A DNA stretch of 64,000 nucleotides from IMG/VR virus record IMGVR_UViG_3300006924_000007, positions 1 to 64,000 of that record. One strand, 5' to 3'. Source of the stretch: a virus. The position numbers and the translations under genes are program-made. Shown in pieces: positions 24,310 through 33,560 of the stretch; the first letter of the stretch is position 1; the number at the start of each line of letters is the position of its first letter. The notes under the pieces are model-generated. The model ran no database searches, was not told the DNA's origin, and was given only the letters and a program-made list of their open reading frames with translations.

Positions 24310-24900
24310 TTATCCACAAGTTTTTCTAACAGTATCTATAAAACCACCAATAATATCTCCAGTTAATAATTTTGCAACTACATTAAGAGGAGATGACTTT
24401 ACCACATCAGCACAGAATAAATTTAAAAAACCCTGAGCATTCAAAGTAATGGAATCAGATGACAACATGCATATTTTAGAACCACTTATGGTTATTTGCT
24501 CTCCGGCAGTCATTGTTATGTGATCATTTGCCTTTAATAAAAATGACCCATCATTACCATCACCTATACATTCTGCGTATATGTTTTTTGCCTTAAATTT
24601 TATATTTCCATTTTCGGCAATGATACAGATGTCACCATTTTTCGCAGTAATAATTTTTGCAATTGCTTCTTTTGATGCCTCTTGTTGGTCACCCTGAACT
24701 AGATTAGTCCCGCAAACTTCTTCAGATTTTCCTGGATTAATCTCTGCTTTATTTCCATTTTTGTTGCATAAAATAGTATGCCCTCCATCTAAGGACAGAA
24801 GCATTGCAGTATTATCATCCTTCTCCTTTGGTGCTATGGGACCGAAGGATAATATTCCATGAGGATTATCTGTAACTATAGTTTCTGGGATAAATGTCAT
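24310..24900 (-). CDS. Spike beta-helix protein (gp5 C-terminal-like)
   Basis: A 196-residue protein whose middle consists of short repeats (KNGDICIIAENGNIKFKAKNIYAE, DGSFLLKANDHITMTAGEQITISGSKI) like the triple-stranded beta-helix needle that forms the C-terminal domain of T4 gp5. It lies three genes after a gp5 OB-fold-like protein, suggesting that the central spike is encoded as separate polypeptides here. Confidence 0.6.
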   Translation of the reverse strand: MTFIPETIVTDNPHGILSFGPIAPKEKDDNTAMLLSLDGGHTILCNKNGNKAEINPGKSEEVCGTNLVQGDQQEASKEAIAKIITAKNGDICIIAENGNIKFKAKNIYAECIGDGNDGSFLLKANDHITMTAGEQITISGSKICMLSSDSITLNAQGFLNLFCADVVKSSPLNVVAKLLTGDIIGGFIDTVRKTCG

Positions 24901-24912
24901 AATGTTTTATAT

Positions 24913-27789
24913 TTAATATCCACCACCACCATATCCACCTCCTCCGGAGGGTGGTGGTGAAGGTGAAGGACTTGGAGTAGGTGAAGGACTTGGAGTAGGT
25001 GTGGGAGTAGATCTTGGTGCTGGTGTGGGTCTTGGTCTCGGTGTCGATGCAGGAGTTTGAGAAGTTGCTGGTGTAGGAGTTGAAGGTTGAGTAGATCTCC
25101 TTCTTTTATTTAAACTTTCTTCAGCAGTATCATAAATTGTTTCATGATATCCTGAAATGTGGAAGGCACCAACCATTTTTACACCTTTAGATGGGTGAAC
25201 ATGGAATGGTCCAGAGTATGGTTGACCATTAACATATCCAATGACGGGAGGTGTATTACCAACACAATCAATTACACGAACAACATTTCTTTGGGCAAGA
25301 ACGGCAATACTTTCATCGCTGGCAATTGTTCTATCAATAGGAATAATTGTTTGTGGTGGCAGTTCTTCTTCAGTATCGTCAGTAATTTTGATGAAGGAGA
25401 ATTTTGGTTTAATTTTAGCACCTTCTCCTGTTGGACTATCTATTGTAATAGTTGGAATATCGGTGAGACCACAAACTTTTCCTATCATGGTTATACTTAT
25501 AATTTGACCTGCCTCTGTCATTCTCACAGATGCCTCTAAATTGGGAAGATCTGGTGTGATTATAATTTCATCTAATTGAGAATATCCAAGTCCTGTTGAA
25601 ATAATATCAAATCCTTCTAAGCAAACAATATAATCATTAACTCCTCTATTCGGATCTATAATCACGCCTCCACCACCGGGATCACCAGGAGTTCCATCAC
25701 CACCATCACCACCGGGAGTGTCACCACCACCACCAGGAGTTCCGCCACCACCAGGTGCTGTTGGATCTATCAGATTACCAAATTCATCACGACCAGTTGG
25801 TCTATTTGGATATCCATTTCCATGATTGACCATTATAATGTCAGTAATCTGACCGTATGTGGATGATTGAGAATTATAATCAATCTCTGCATATCCGGAA
25901 GCATAATTACCATTATCACACGGATCAATAATACTTACAAATGGAGGTCTTGTGTATCCAGAACCTCCATTTTCTATGTTGACACCATAAATTTGTCCAA
26001 GATCATTAATAACTGCCTTTCCAACGGCACCAATACCACCGCCACCAAAAATTTCAACACTAGGAGGACCACATTTAAATGGATTTGTATCACATGGGAA
26101 TGGTGCATTAGGTGCATCTGCCAAATCTCCTAATGTACCACCAAAAATTGATAATCCATTAACAGAATCTTCCAATCCTCCCTCTAAAATTGCACTTTCT
26201 GCATTATCTAAGAAATTATCAAACTCATTTCCAAAAGGTTTTGATGGAGCATTTGCCCATGGTCCTAATGGTGTTGCCTTAATTTCTGGACAATTTGGTT
26301 TTTGGCAAAGATATGCTTCAAATCCGAGAATGAAATCAATTGCTTCAAATATTGATCCTGCAATTTTGCCAATACCACCTAAAAGGTCATTGATACTGTC
26401 TAGAACTGGTCCCAATGCTTCATCTACCATTGCAACAACGTTGTTAATTAATCCATTTGTAAATTGTTGCACTGCACAGAGGGGAACATTTACAATTTTA
26501 CCAACAAGTTCAAATAAGAAGTCGGCAACAAGTTGTCCAAGATTATCAACTATATCTTTAAACTTACATAAAATATTATCAATGATTTGTCCGATTATCG
26601 TATTCTTAAATTGTTTGGCAAGAGTCGGAAATAGATTATCAATCAGTAATTGAATTCCTTTTCTGATTTTGTCTAACAACCAATTACGAAGATTCTGCAT
26701 CAAACCTTTCATGATGCTACCAATTACAGATGCAGTATTTCTGATTAAATTGGTAATTCTATATACGGAATTGAAGGCACTATTGATATATGTGTCTCCA
26801 AATTTTCTAATTTGTTTTAATGTATTGAAAAATTTTAATAATGTGGTATTGATTTTAGCTAGATCACTTGTTCCGCATGGATCTGGTAATGAAACTTCCT
26901 CTCTCAATAATGCAACTGCATCTCCGTATGCCTTTGTCTTTCTGAATGTTGTGCAGTCAGGAGCTCCTGGAAGACTCCATGATTTGCCTATAGTTTCTCT
27001 TGCCAAACAATTAGCAGCATCATTATCGGATGCAAGTTCTTTTAAGTTTTCATCTAATTCTGCTAATTTATTAAGTTCATTATTATATTCTGCTTTTAGT
27101 TCATCACTCCACTGATCATAAGCAGTTCCTTCATTATCTTTTATTAATTTATTGACAACATCTACTTGATCATTAATTGCATTTGCACTCCTAAGTGCTT
27201 CTTGACTCAACTCTTTGGGATTGGATACTTTTACTTTTTCTTTTGGTATAACTGCCTGTTGATCTGCTGTTGGTGATGATGATGTTGGTGATGATGATGA
27301 TGTTGAAGGAACTGATCCAGCATAAATGCTGTCTCCCGTAACTCCAAAATTGTTTATATTATCAGTGAATGTATGTCCTCTATATGTAATCGCATCAGGT
27401 CTACCTTGACCACCTAAAGAATCAAATCCGTTGGATAATACTAAACCTCTTGCGTTTGTTGCACTAACACCATCTGATTGAACACTCCTCTGAAGTTCTG
27501 CCGGATTTTTTGCAAGTTGAAATGCTTTTTCTGCGTTACTTAATTGTGTTGTACTAAAACTTTGATCAATAGAATTTCTGCTGTCTCCTACTGGTTGATA
27601 TTGATTTGGTGCGTATATAATATCCCTAATATTAGTGCTTCTAGTATTAAAATTAGCACCTGCTCTTATTGCCTCTCTTCTGTTTAAGACACTTCTAATG
27701 ACGAGTGCCATTCCCACAACACCCTCACTTCTTGCTTCTGCAAGAGCAAGTCTTTTTAAAAGTTCCTTATCCTGCGCGGAAATTGACAT
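24913..27789 (-). CDS. Hub protein with SleB/CwlJ-type hydrolase
   Basis: A 958-residue protein. Residues 1-130 (LALAEARSEGVVGMALVIRSVLNR) match the SleB/CwlJ cell-wall hydrolase fold, expected to cut peptidoglycan during entry. A long helical section follows (about 190-520, with GLMQNLRNWLLDKIRKG and hydrophobic amphipathic helices), then glycine-rich beta repeats with GGSGYTRPP and GNGYPNRP, and a final 60 residues of T/S/P repeats ending GGGGYGGGGY. A strong AAGGAGG Shine-Dalgarno and a GATAAATA promoter precede it. It appears to replace the lysozyme part of T4 gp5; the proline-rich tail is unusual for a baseplate protein. Confidence 0.7.
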   Translation of the reverse strand: MSISAQDKELLKRLALAEARSEGVVGMALVIRSVLNRREAIRAGANFNTRSTNIRDIIYAPNQYQPVGDSRNSIDQSFSTTQLSNAEKAFQLAKNPAELQRSVQSDGVSATNARGLVLSNGFDSLGGQGRPDAITYRGHTFTDNINNFGVTGDSIYAGSVPSTSSSSPTSSSPTADQQAVIPKEKVKVSNPKELSQEALRSANAINDQVDVVNKLIKDNEGTAYDQWSDELKAEYNNELNKLAELDENLKELASDNDAANCLARETIGKSWSLPGAPDCTTFRKTKAYGDAVALLREEVSLPDPCGTSDLAKINTTLLKFFNTLKQIRKFGDTYINSAFNSVYRITNLIRNTASVIGSIMKGLMQNLRNWLLDKIRKGIQLLIDNLFPTLAKQFKNTIIGQIIDNILCKFKDIVDNLGQLVADFLFELVGKIVNVPLCAVQQFTNGLINNVVAMVDEALGPVLDSINDLLGGIGKIAGSIFEAIDFILGFEAYLCQKPNCPEIKATPLGPWANAPSKPFGNEFDNFLDNAESAILEGGLEDSVNGLSIFGGTLGDLADAPNAPFPCDTNPFKCGPPSVEIFGGGGIGAVGKAVINDLGQIYGVNIENGGSGYTRPPFVSIIDPCDNGNYASGYAEIDYNSQSSTYGQITDIIMVNHGNGYPNRPTGRDEFGNLIDPTAPGGGGTPGGGGDTPGGDGGDGTPGDPGGGGVIIDPNRGVNDYIVCLEGFDIISTGLGYSQLDEIIITPDLPNLEASVRMTEAGQIISITMIGKVCGLTDIPTITIDSPTGEGAKIKPKFSFIKITDDTEEELPPQTIIPIDRTIASDESIAVLAQRNVVRVIDCVGNTPPVIGYVNGQPYSGPFHVHPSKGVKMVGAFHISGYHETIYDTAEESLNKRRRSTQPSTPTPATSQTPASTPRPRPTPAPRSTPTPTPSPSPTPSPSPSPPPSGGGGYGGGGY

Positions 27790-27814
27790 CTATAATTTTA
27801 CCTCCTTATGCTCG

Positions 27815-27822
27815 TATTTATC
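27815..27822 (-). promoter_or_regulatory. Late promoter-like GATAAATA
   Basis: GATAAATA on the minus strand about 30 bases upstream of the strong ribosome-binding site of the hub/hydrolase gene. Confidence 0.6.
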
Positions 27823-27839
27823 ATCTTTAATAGTAATGT

Positions 27840-28622
27840 TTATCTTGCTAAAGAACCATCTGGATTAGTAGCAAATCCTCGGTTTTCATTTGCTCTTACA
27901 CGTCTGTAATATTCTTCTTCTCCTATTTTGTTAATAATTCTTTCTCTTTGGGCTGCGGAATCTGCTTGTCTCTGTGCATCTGTTCTGGTGTCAGTAGATC
28001 TTCCCTCACTCAAATTAATTACCTCTCCAGTTGGTTCTGGAATGTTTTCTATTGCTTCTGCTTCTCGTGCTGCTTGTGCTTCTGCTGCTTCTTCTGTTGG
28101 CACGAACCCTGGCAATTCTTCTCCTGGTGCCGGAGGTGATGATAGACCCTGTTTTGCTTTTTCAAAGTCTTCCTCATCCGGAACAGCAGGTTTTTTTGGT
28201 GGTGGCGCACCACCCATTTGATGTCCTTGTGCAACTTGACCAGAAAATCTCGAAACATCTCTGAATTGTGTCGTGCCATTTTCCGATGCTTTTATCTTTG
28301 CCCCCGATACTTCATTTCTTCCTAATACCTGCATGATGACTGGAAGTTGCTCATCTTCATCAAGATAAAATCCTATGACCCATTCACCGCCCGATAGTCC
28401 GGTTGATGTTCCATTACGATTTCCAGCAGAAGTTGATTGAGATACAATAGCCCATGGCAAATCCTTATCAAGAATTTCAGGTCCTTTAGAATGTTTTCCT
28501 GGTATTCTAACTTTTACTCTATTATTATGTGCATCACTCCATGTTCCATTTTGAAGATATTCAGTCCAATTAGGTGGGACTTGTCCTAAGAAAAATCCGT
28601 CTGGTAATGTTGCGCTTTTCAT
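27840..28622 (-). CDS. gp5: gp5-like baseplate OB-fold protein
   Basis: A 260-residue protein. Residues 1-115 (LPDGFFLGQVPPNWTEY, NRVKVRIPGKHSKG, LPWAIVSQSTSAG, VIGFYLDEDEQLPVIMQVLG) are the OB-fold domain that T4 gp5 uses to sit on the gp27 ring. The lysozyme and needle domains of T4 gp5 are missing; instead there is an alanine/glutamate-rich, probably disordered tail. The ATG overlaps the gp27-like stop (ATGA). Confidence 0.75.
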   Translation of the reverse strand: MKSATLPDGFFLGQVPPNWTEYLQNGTWSDAHNNRVKVRIPGKHSKGPEILDKDLPWAIVSQSTSAGNRNGTSTGLSGGEWVIGFYLDEDEQLPVIMQVLGRNEVSGAKIKASENGTTQFRDVSRFSGQVAQGHQMGGAPPPKKPAVPDEEDFEKAKQGLSSPPAPGEELPGFVPTEEAAEAQAAREAEAIENIPEPTGEVINLSEGRSTDTRTDAQRQADSAAQRERIINKIGEEEYYRRVRANENRGFATNPDGSLAR

Positions 28623-29923
28623 GATTTATTTTTCTCCGTATATAGACCGTAACTGTCACGAGCCAGTGTTAATGACGTAATAGACCTTGTTGGTTCATAA
28701 TGATGGCATAAATCAACTATTAAGTATTTACCACTTTGAACTGGGTCCATATATCCCTGTTCTTTTTTGGATTGCGTAATAATTTCAAAGTAGCAGTCAA
28801 TTGTATCACCTGCCCTTAAATTTGGATTGCAGGGAACTTGAATGTCAACTAACTGGCTGAATAATATATTATATCTCATTGCTGCCTGTGCCTGATAATC
28901 TTTAGGATCATTATTATCACCACCTTTAATAGTTGGTTCAAGTGTGCCGATATCTAGAATATTATAATTTGTTTTAGTATATGCATTCACATCAGGTGCT
29001 TCTGCGGATTTACCTAACGATTTTACTAATTTGCCATCAGTAAATTTATATTCAATTTCGGTCTCTTCAAAAGTTTGTGGATTAAAATAAATGTTTCTGG
29101 AAAAGAAAACTCCCGCATTTAAAGCATTCAAAATATTTTGATTTTTTCTCATATGAGATGCTAATATTTTAAAATCATTTTGATCAGTATTCATACTTCC
29201 TAATAATACTTCTGATTTAAAATATCTCGCAGATATTGGTTGGGAAATTAAACTGTCAATTGATTTAAATTGAAATCCATCTTTTGTTTCAAAGAAAAAG
29301 AATCCGGCACTATCTTTTTCGGTAGTAGATTTTGATGCCAGATTGCAACATATTTCAAAAACAGATTTACTATTTCCGGCAAAACTATATGGGTTTGCAG
29401 TATTCTGTATATTTTCTTCCTTTACTTTTATTGATTCACTTTTTCCGGTCAAAAATTGTTTGATAAGCAACTTGACAGAATCACCAATATTACCCTGGTA
29501 TTTTTTCATTGCGGTGGATTCTGAATTGAGTTTTGCTCCCTCAGAAAAAAGACTCAATAAAATTGCTTCTCTTTGAGAATTTTGATCCGGACTTGTGCTG
29601 CCATTTACAAATAAAGGTCTGTTAACAAAATCAAGTTCGCCAAGAGATGATTCAATCCTAAATTTTAATTTTTCATTTCCCGTGAGGGGAAGTGCATTAT
29701 AAATTGATCCAACTCTTTCCTGCTTATCATATTTTTTATTATATCGTGCAGAATATCCCGTATCCATAATTACCATGTTTGCAGTTATATTTGGAGACAT
29801 TATACTTTCATAGTAATTAAATTCTAAAGTTTTTCCTTCTAATTGCACCTTGATTTCCTCACCATCTCTATCTTTGGTAAGAGTTATTTCGCTGTATTTT
29901 GATGCTGCGGATGCTTTTGCCAT
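28619..29923 (-). CDS. gp27: Baseplate hub protein, gp27-like
   Basis: A 434-residue protein resembling the T4 gp27 hub (391 residues): an N-terminal strand-rich domain (YSEITLTKDRDGEEIKVQLEGKTLEFNYYESI), a helical middle, and a C-terminal barrel (NPNLRAGDTIDCYFEI, GKYLIVDLCHHYEPTRSITSLTLARDSYGL). The last stretch is highly typical of hub/gpD-like proteins. It would form the trimeric ring holding the spike and hydrolase. Confidence 0.75.
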   Translation of the reverse strand: MAKASAASKYSEITLTKDRDGEEIKVQLEGKTLEFNYYESIMSPNITANMVIMDTGYSARYNKKYDKQERVGSIYNALPLTGNEKLKFRIESSLGELDFVNRPLFVNGSTSPDQNSQREAILLSLFSEGAKLNSESTAMKKYQGNIGDSVKLLIKQFLTGKSESIKVKEENIQNTANPYSFAGNSKSVFEICCNLASKSTTEKDSAGFFFFETKDGFQFKSIDSLISQPISARYFKSEVLLGSMNTDQNDFKILASHMRKNQNILNALNAGVFFSRNIYFNPQTFEETEIEYKFTDGKLVKSLGKSAEAPDVNAYTKTNYNILDIGTLEPTIKGGDNNDPKDYQAQAAMRYNILFSQLVDIQVPCNPNLRAGDTIDCYFEIITQSKKEQGYMDPVQSGKYLIVDLCHHYEPTRSITSLTLARDSYGLYTEKNKS

Positions 29924-29932
29924 TTTATTATA

Positions 29933-31582
29933 TTATGCAGTAGTATATACGATGGGTTGTACTACAACAAGTAGTCCTTCTTCATCATCAGAAGATTGAC
30001 TGATGACATTTGCCGATATAGTTTGGTTTCCGATGGGTGATATTTGAGCATCATTATGATCTGCTCTCGAAACTGTTTGTGCTTTTTTGAATCTTCTATA
30101 ATGTTGTCTAATCATATCACGAAGTTCTGGTCCACCACTACCCTTTGCTGCTCCTTTTCTTAAACCATATAAATCCCATCGAGCAACATTGCCACCCCAT
30201 TCTGAAGGACCATAATTATCAGGTTTCCCATCTCCATCATCATCATTGTGAGCTGCAAGACCTCTGGGATCTAAACCAGAACCTGCCTCTGCATGAGTCC
30301 AAACATTTTTATTGATGTCAGATTCACTCCATCCCCATGCGATTGCTAGTCTTGCAGCTTCTGCGGTCATGGCATTTAGTTGTGCCTGAGTAGGAGGATG
30401 ACTACCCATACGATTTAAATCGGTTGCGCCACCTGCCGCAGCAATACTCAATCCAACGGCATTAGTATTCTTTCCTTCAGTATGTCCGACACGAGTATCA
30501 TATGAAGAATTGGGCTTGCGGGTTCCGTCACCTGCAAAAACTGTATGATAACTACCATTACTATCATAGTCACCAGCAGTCCAATGTAGATATATTAAAG
30601 TGCTTTTACTTCCATTACTTCCAGCATTAAATCCTGTTATGTTCATGGGAACAGGTGTTGTTTGTCCTGATGTTGTTGGTAAAACAAAAGTTTGTCTTTT
30701 TGGATCGGAACTACCCCCATTGGGACCATGATCATCTCTGCTTGCAGCAGCTGCAGCAGCAGAAGCAGCAGCATTCTCCTCCGTATAACCTTGTGGCATA
30801 TCCGGTGGCATTACATATGCTTTTCTGTCACCTTTATCATATCTTCTTCTTTGATCTGGACTGAAATCTGATCTTACAAAATTTCCTTCCGCAGTCGTTA
30901 TACCCTCTTGACCTGCTTCATTTATTGTAAGTGTTGCACCACCAGTTTGTAATTTTAATTTAGCACCAAATTTTGATGTTAAATTATCTATTAAAGGTTT
31001 TAAAGCGTCAACAAGACCTCCAAGAGGTCCTAACTTAGTTCGTATTCCCTCCAATAGATTATCTTTTGCTGTTTCTATGTCTTGACGAAACTTAATTTGT
31101 TTTTCTTCTAACTCTGGACTTACTTTTCCATCAGGACCACTCACTGCATTTATTAAAATTTGAATAGTATCAACGACTGGTGTTATAAATTTCCCAACTG
31201 CAGTAAAAATATTTTCTAATTTTTTCTTTATTGCCGGAAGTGCATTTGCCAAGATTCCTGTGAGGACAATCAATCCAAAATCCATCATCTTATCAAAAAG
31301 ACTTCCACCCGGTTTTGCTAGAGCACCTTTTACAGATGATGCCATCTTTTTAAGGGATGATGTCCCTGCTGTTAGTTTTTTCTCTTCTTCTTTCTTTTTC
31401 TTTACACTTAATTTTTTCTTTTCTTGATCATCTTCCTTTTTGTCAGTTTTCTTCGTATTCTGATTTTTCTTTATGAGAATACTCTTAATGTTAGTGACAT
31501 TAAGTTTTAACTGTTTTAATTGTGCTTGTTCTGATTGCTGAGGTTCTTTTTTTACCTCTTGGGATTGTTCTTTTACTTCCAT
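29933..31582 (-). CDS. Tape-measure-like protein with amidase domain
   Basis: A 549-residue protein: charged coiled-coil N-terminus (1-80, KKDEEKK runs), a hydrophobic helix (about 95-115), another helical segment, an alanine run at 271-281, then a T7-lysozyme/PGRP-like N-acetylmuramoyl-L-alanine amidase domain at about 328-470 with LHWTAGDY (H333) and THAEAG (H430) zinc-site motifs. Such hydrolases at the end of the tail open the host cell wall for DNA entry. It follows a second tape-measure-like protein by five bases. Confidence 0.75.
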   Translation of the reverse strand: MEVKEQSQEVKKEPQQSEQAQLKQLKLNVTNIKSILIKKNQNTKKTDKKEDDQEKKKLSVKKKKEEEKKLTAGTSSLKKMASSVKGALAKPGGSLFDKMMDFGLIVLTGILANALPAIKKKLENIFTAVGKFITPVVDTIQILINAVSGPDGKVSPELEEKQIKFRQDIETAKDNLLEGIRTKLGPLGGLVDALKPLIDNLTSKFGAKLKLQTGGATLTINEAGQEGITTAEGNFVRSDFSPDQRRRYDKGDRKAYVMPPDMPQGYTEENAAASAAAAAASRDDHGPNGGSSDPKRQTFVLPTTSGQTTPVPMNITGFNAGSNGSKSTLIYLHWTAGDYDSNGSYHTVFAGDGTRKPNSSYDTRVGHTEGKNTNAVGLSIAAAGGATDLNRMGSHPPTQAQLNAMTAEAARLAIAWGWSESDINKNVWTHAEAGSGLDPRGLAAHNDDDGDGKPDNYGPSEWGGNVARWDLYGLRKGAAKGSGGPELRDMIRQHYRRFKKAQTVSRADHNDAQISPIGNQTISANVISQSSDDEEGLLVVVQPIVYTTA

Positions 31583-31586
31583 ATTC

Positions 31587-33386
31587 TTATACCATTATTC
31601 CATAAATCCCAGAAGTCGCGACCCTGGATCCATCCATCGGATTAGTACTTGAAATTGTTGGTTCTTTTGTTGCTTCACCTATTGATAATGGCATCTGAGT
31701 CTGTGCCTTTGCTCCCTCTATTATTTCTGGTGGTAATGTAATCGTTCTTATTTTGCCCCTTTTTCCTGAGGAAAGAACTTGATATATTTTTTCGGTTCTC
31801 GTATTATCAATAATAGATCCATCAATTCTAGGCATAAAAAGTTCTGGTCCAGATTCTCCGACCAAATAAGGTTTGCCTGATGTTACAGGACCACCCATTC
31901 TTCTTGTACCAGCAAGTCGTTCGAAGAGTGGTGCTAATTCAACATTATATTTTTCATCTAATGCTTTAACTTTAGCTTTTTTGTTGTCATCAGCGTTGAC
32001 CATTCTAAAATATCCAGTGGGATCCCACAATCCTTTGGGTGCAACTTTATCTAACTCTTTAAAATACCTATTTTTAATTGCATCTTTATCTTGCATGGCT
32101 TTTTGAAAAGCATCCACTGCCTCTATGGTTGCATTATATTTTTCTTCCCCAAGGTATGCTTTCACTTGAGATGGTAATGCCATACCCATTTTTCGTGCAT
32201 ATTCATCAGGATCTTCACCTTTTGCTATTGCGTCCCTTTCGGTCGTAACACTACCCATAAGAGTTTTATTACCAAAAATATCTTCAAATTTTACTGATTT
32301 TCCATCATCACCCATAACTACACCTGATTGAGTAGTTTTATTAGATCTTAAGTATTTTTGTCTAGCTGCTTCATCAAATGCTGCAAATTGTCCTCCACCA
32401 CTTATAGACTTACCAAGAGCATCCGCAAGCATTGCTATTCCACCTGCTGATGTAATAATACCAAGTAATGTTAAAAGTGCAGGAGCACCGAGTAAACCAA
32501 ATAGAAAACTTCCTATTGTAAATAATATGGATCCAACACTAATTATTGAACTGACGATACCTATAATAGGACCCATTAAAAATAATCCGGCAGCCACACC
32601 TGCTATCCATTTCCAATTATTCTTGATGAATGAAAATGCATCTTCCATCTTCTTTCGGTTTTCTTCATCACTCAACCATTTAAATGCTGCATTGACTGCA
32701 ATACCTGCACCAACAGTTAAAACAAATTCTTTTATCTGATCAAAAATACCCTTAAAAGGAGAAAGAACTTTTTTCGTAGTATTTGCTAGTGCAGCACCAA
32801 TTCTCTTTCTACCTTTTTCTAGTGCGCTTTCTTCTGCTTTTAATTTTTCACGAGAACGTTCTTTTTTTTCTTTCTGCTCATCGCCTTTTTGTTCTGCAAC
32901 TTGCATTGCAAAATCACTTGCAAGTTGCTTTTGAATCTCTACAAGAATTTTATTAGTTTCTACTAATGTTTTGTTAAAATTATTTTTATTATCTTTATTA
33001 CTGCCTGGTAATTTTTCTCCGATTTTACTTTTTTGATTTTGAAGTGTATTTTTAATGCTTGTTATTTTTTTGGCATTTTTAGTAGTTTTTTTTACATTAC
33101 TTATTATTTTTTCAGTATTTTCAGTAGTTTTTTTTACGTTACTTATTATTTTTTCAGTATTTATTTTAATTTTTTTTGCATTTGAACCAATTACTTCCTG
33201 ATGTTCGGGAAGAATTTTTTCAATTGTATTTACTTTGATACGAGTGGTTCTTACAATACGAGCAAGTTTACCAATTTTACTTTCTTTTCCTAGAGCAGGA
33301 CCCTCTTTTCCGAACACTGCCGATGAGACATTCGTGACATTTATTTTTGTTAGTTTCGGTGTTTGCTGCTCTAAGTTAGATTCCAC
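31587..33386 (-). CDS. Tape-measure-like protein
   Basis: A 599-residue protein with a repetitive lysine-rich N-terminal coiled coil (about 75-115, repeated ENTEKIISNVKKT units), a charged helix, a hydrophobic block at about 225-335 (GAGIAVNAAFKWL, GIVSSIISVGSILFTIGSFLFGLLGAPALL) and the GGPVTSGKPYLVGESGPELFMP motif commonly seen near the end of tape-measure proteins. It would set tail length and later leave with the DNA. The start is a GTG at 33386 overlapping the gp51-like stop by 11 bases. Confidence 0.75.
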   Translation of the reverse strand: MESNLEQQTPKLTKINVTNVSSAVFGKEGPALGKESKIGKLARIVRTTRIKVNTIEKILPEHQEVIGSNAKKIKINTEKIISNVKKTTENTEKIISNVKKTTKNAKKITSIKNTLQNQKSKIGEKLPGSNKDNKNNFNKTLVETNKILVEIQKQLASDFAMQVAEQKGDEQKEKKERSREKLKAEESALEKGRKRIGAALANTTKKVLSPFKGIFDQIKEFVLTVGAGIAVNAAFKWLSDEENRKKMEDAFSFIKNNWKWIAGVAAGLFLMGPIIGIVSSIISVGSILFTIGSFLFGLLGAPALLTLLGIITSAGGIAMLADALGKSISGGGQFAAFDEAARQKYLRSNKTTQSGVVMGDDGKSVKFEDIFGNKTLMGSVTTERDAIAKGEDPDEYARKMGMALPSQVKAYLGEEKYNATIEAVDAFQKAMQDKDAIKNRYFKELDKVAPKGLWDPTGYFRMVNADDNKKAKVKALDEKYNVELAPLFERLAGTRRMGGPVTSGKPYLVGESGPELFMPRIDGSIIDNTRTEKIYQVLSSGKRGKIRTITLPPEIIEGAKAQTQMPLSIGEATKEPTISSTNPMDGSRVATSGIYGIMV

Positions 33387-33558
33387 TATTTTGCTGCTGC
33401 GATTTTAGGTTTTCTTCTTCAATGTGTTGCTGAAGTAATGTTAGATAAATATCCTTCTCCCAAGGAATCATATTTTCAATCTCAGTTAAAGAGTATTTAT
33501 GATGCTGAATCAATGCAAAATTAATCTTAAAGTATGACTCAAGATTCGTGTGAGCCAT
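33376..33558 (-). CDS. gp51: gp51-like tail assembly chaperone part
   Basis: A 60-residue ORF (MAHTNLESYFKINFALIQHH...) starting two bases after the gp26-like stop, in the -1 frame. The SLTEIENMIPWEKDIYLTLL helix is typical of the second part of tail-assembly chaperones. The frame is open upstream through three codons to a TTTTTTC slippery site in gp26, so this part may be made mainly as a gp26-gp51 fusion of about 303 residues. The order gp26, gp51, then tape measure parallels the G/GT-tape measure order of other tailed phages. Confidence 0.75.
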   Translation of the reverse strand: MAHTNLESYFKINFALIQHHKYSLTEIENMIPWEKDIYLTLLQQHIEEENLKSQQQNSGI

Positions 33559-33560
33559 AC

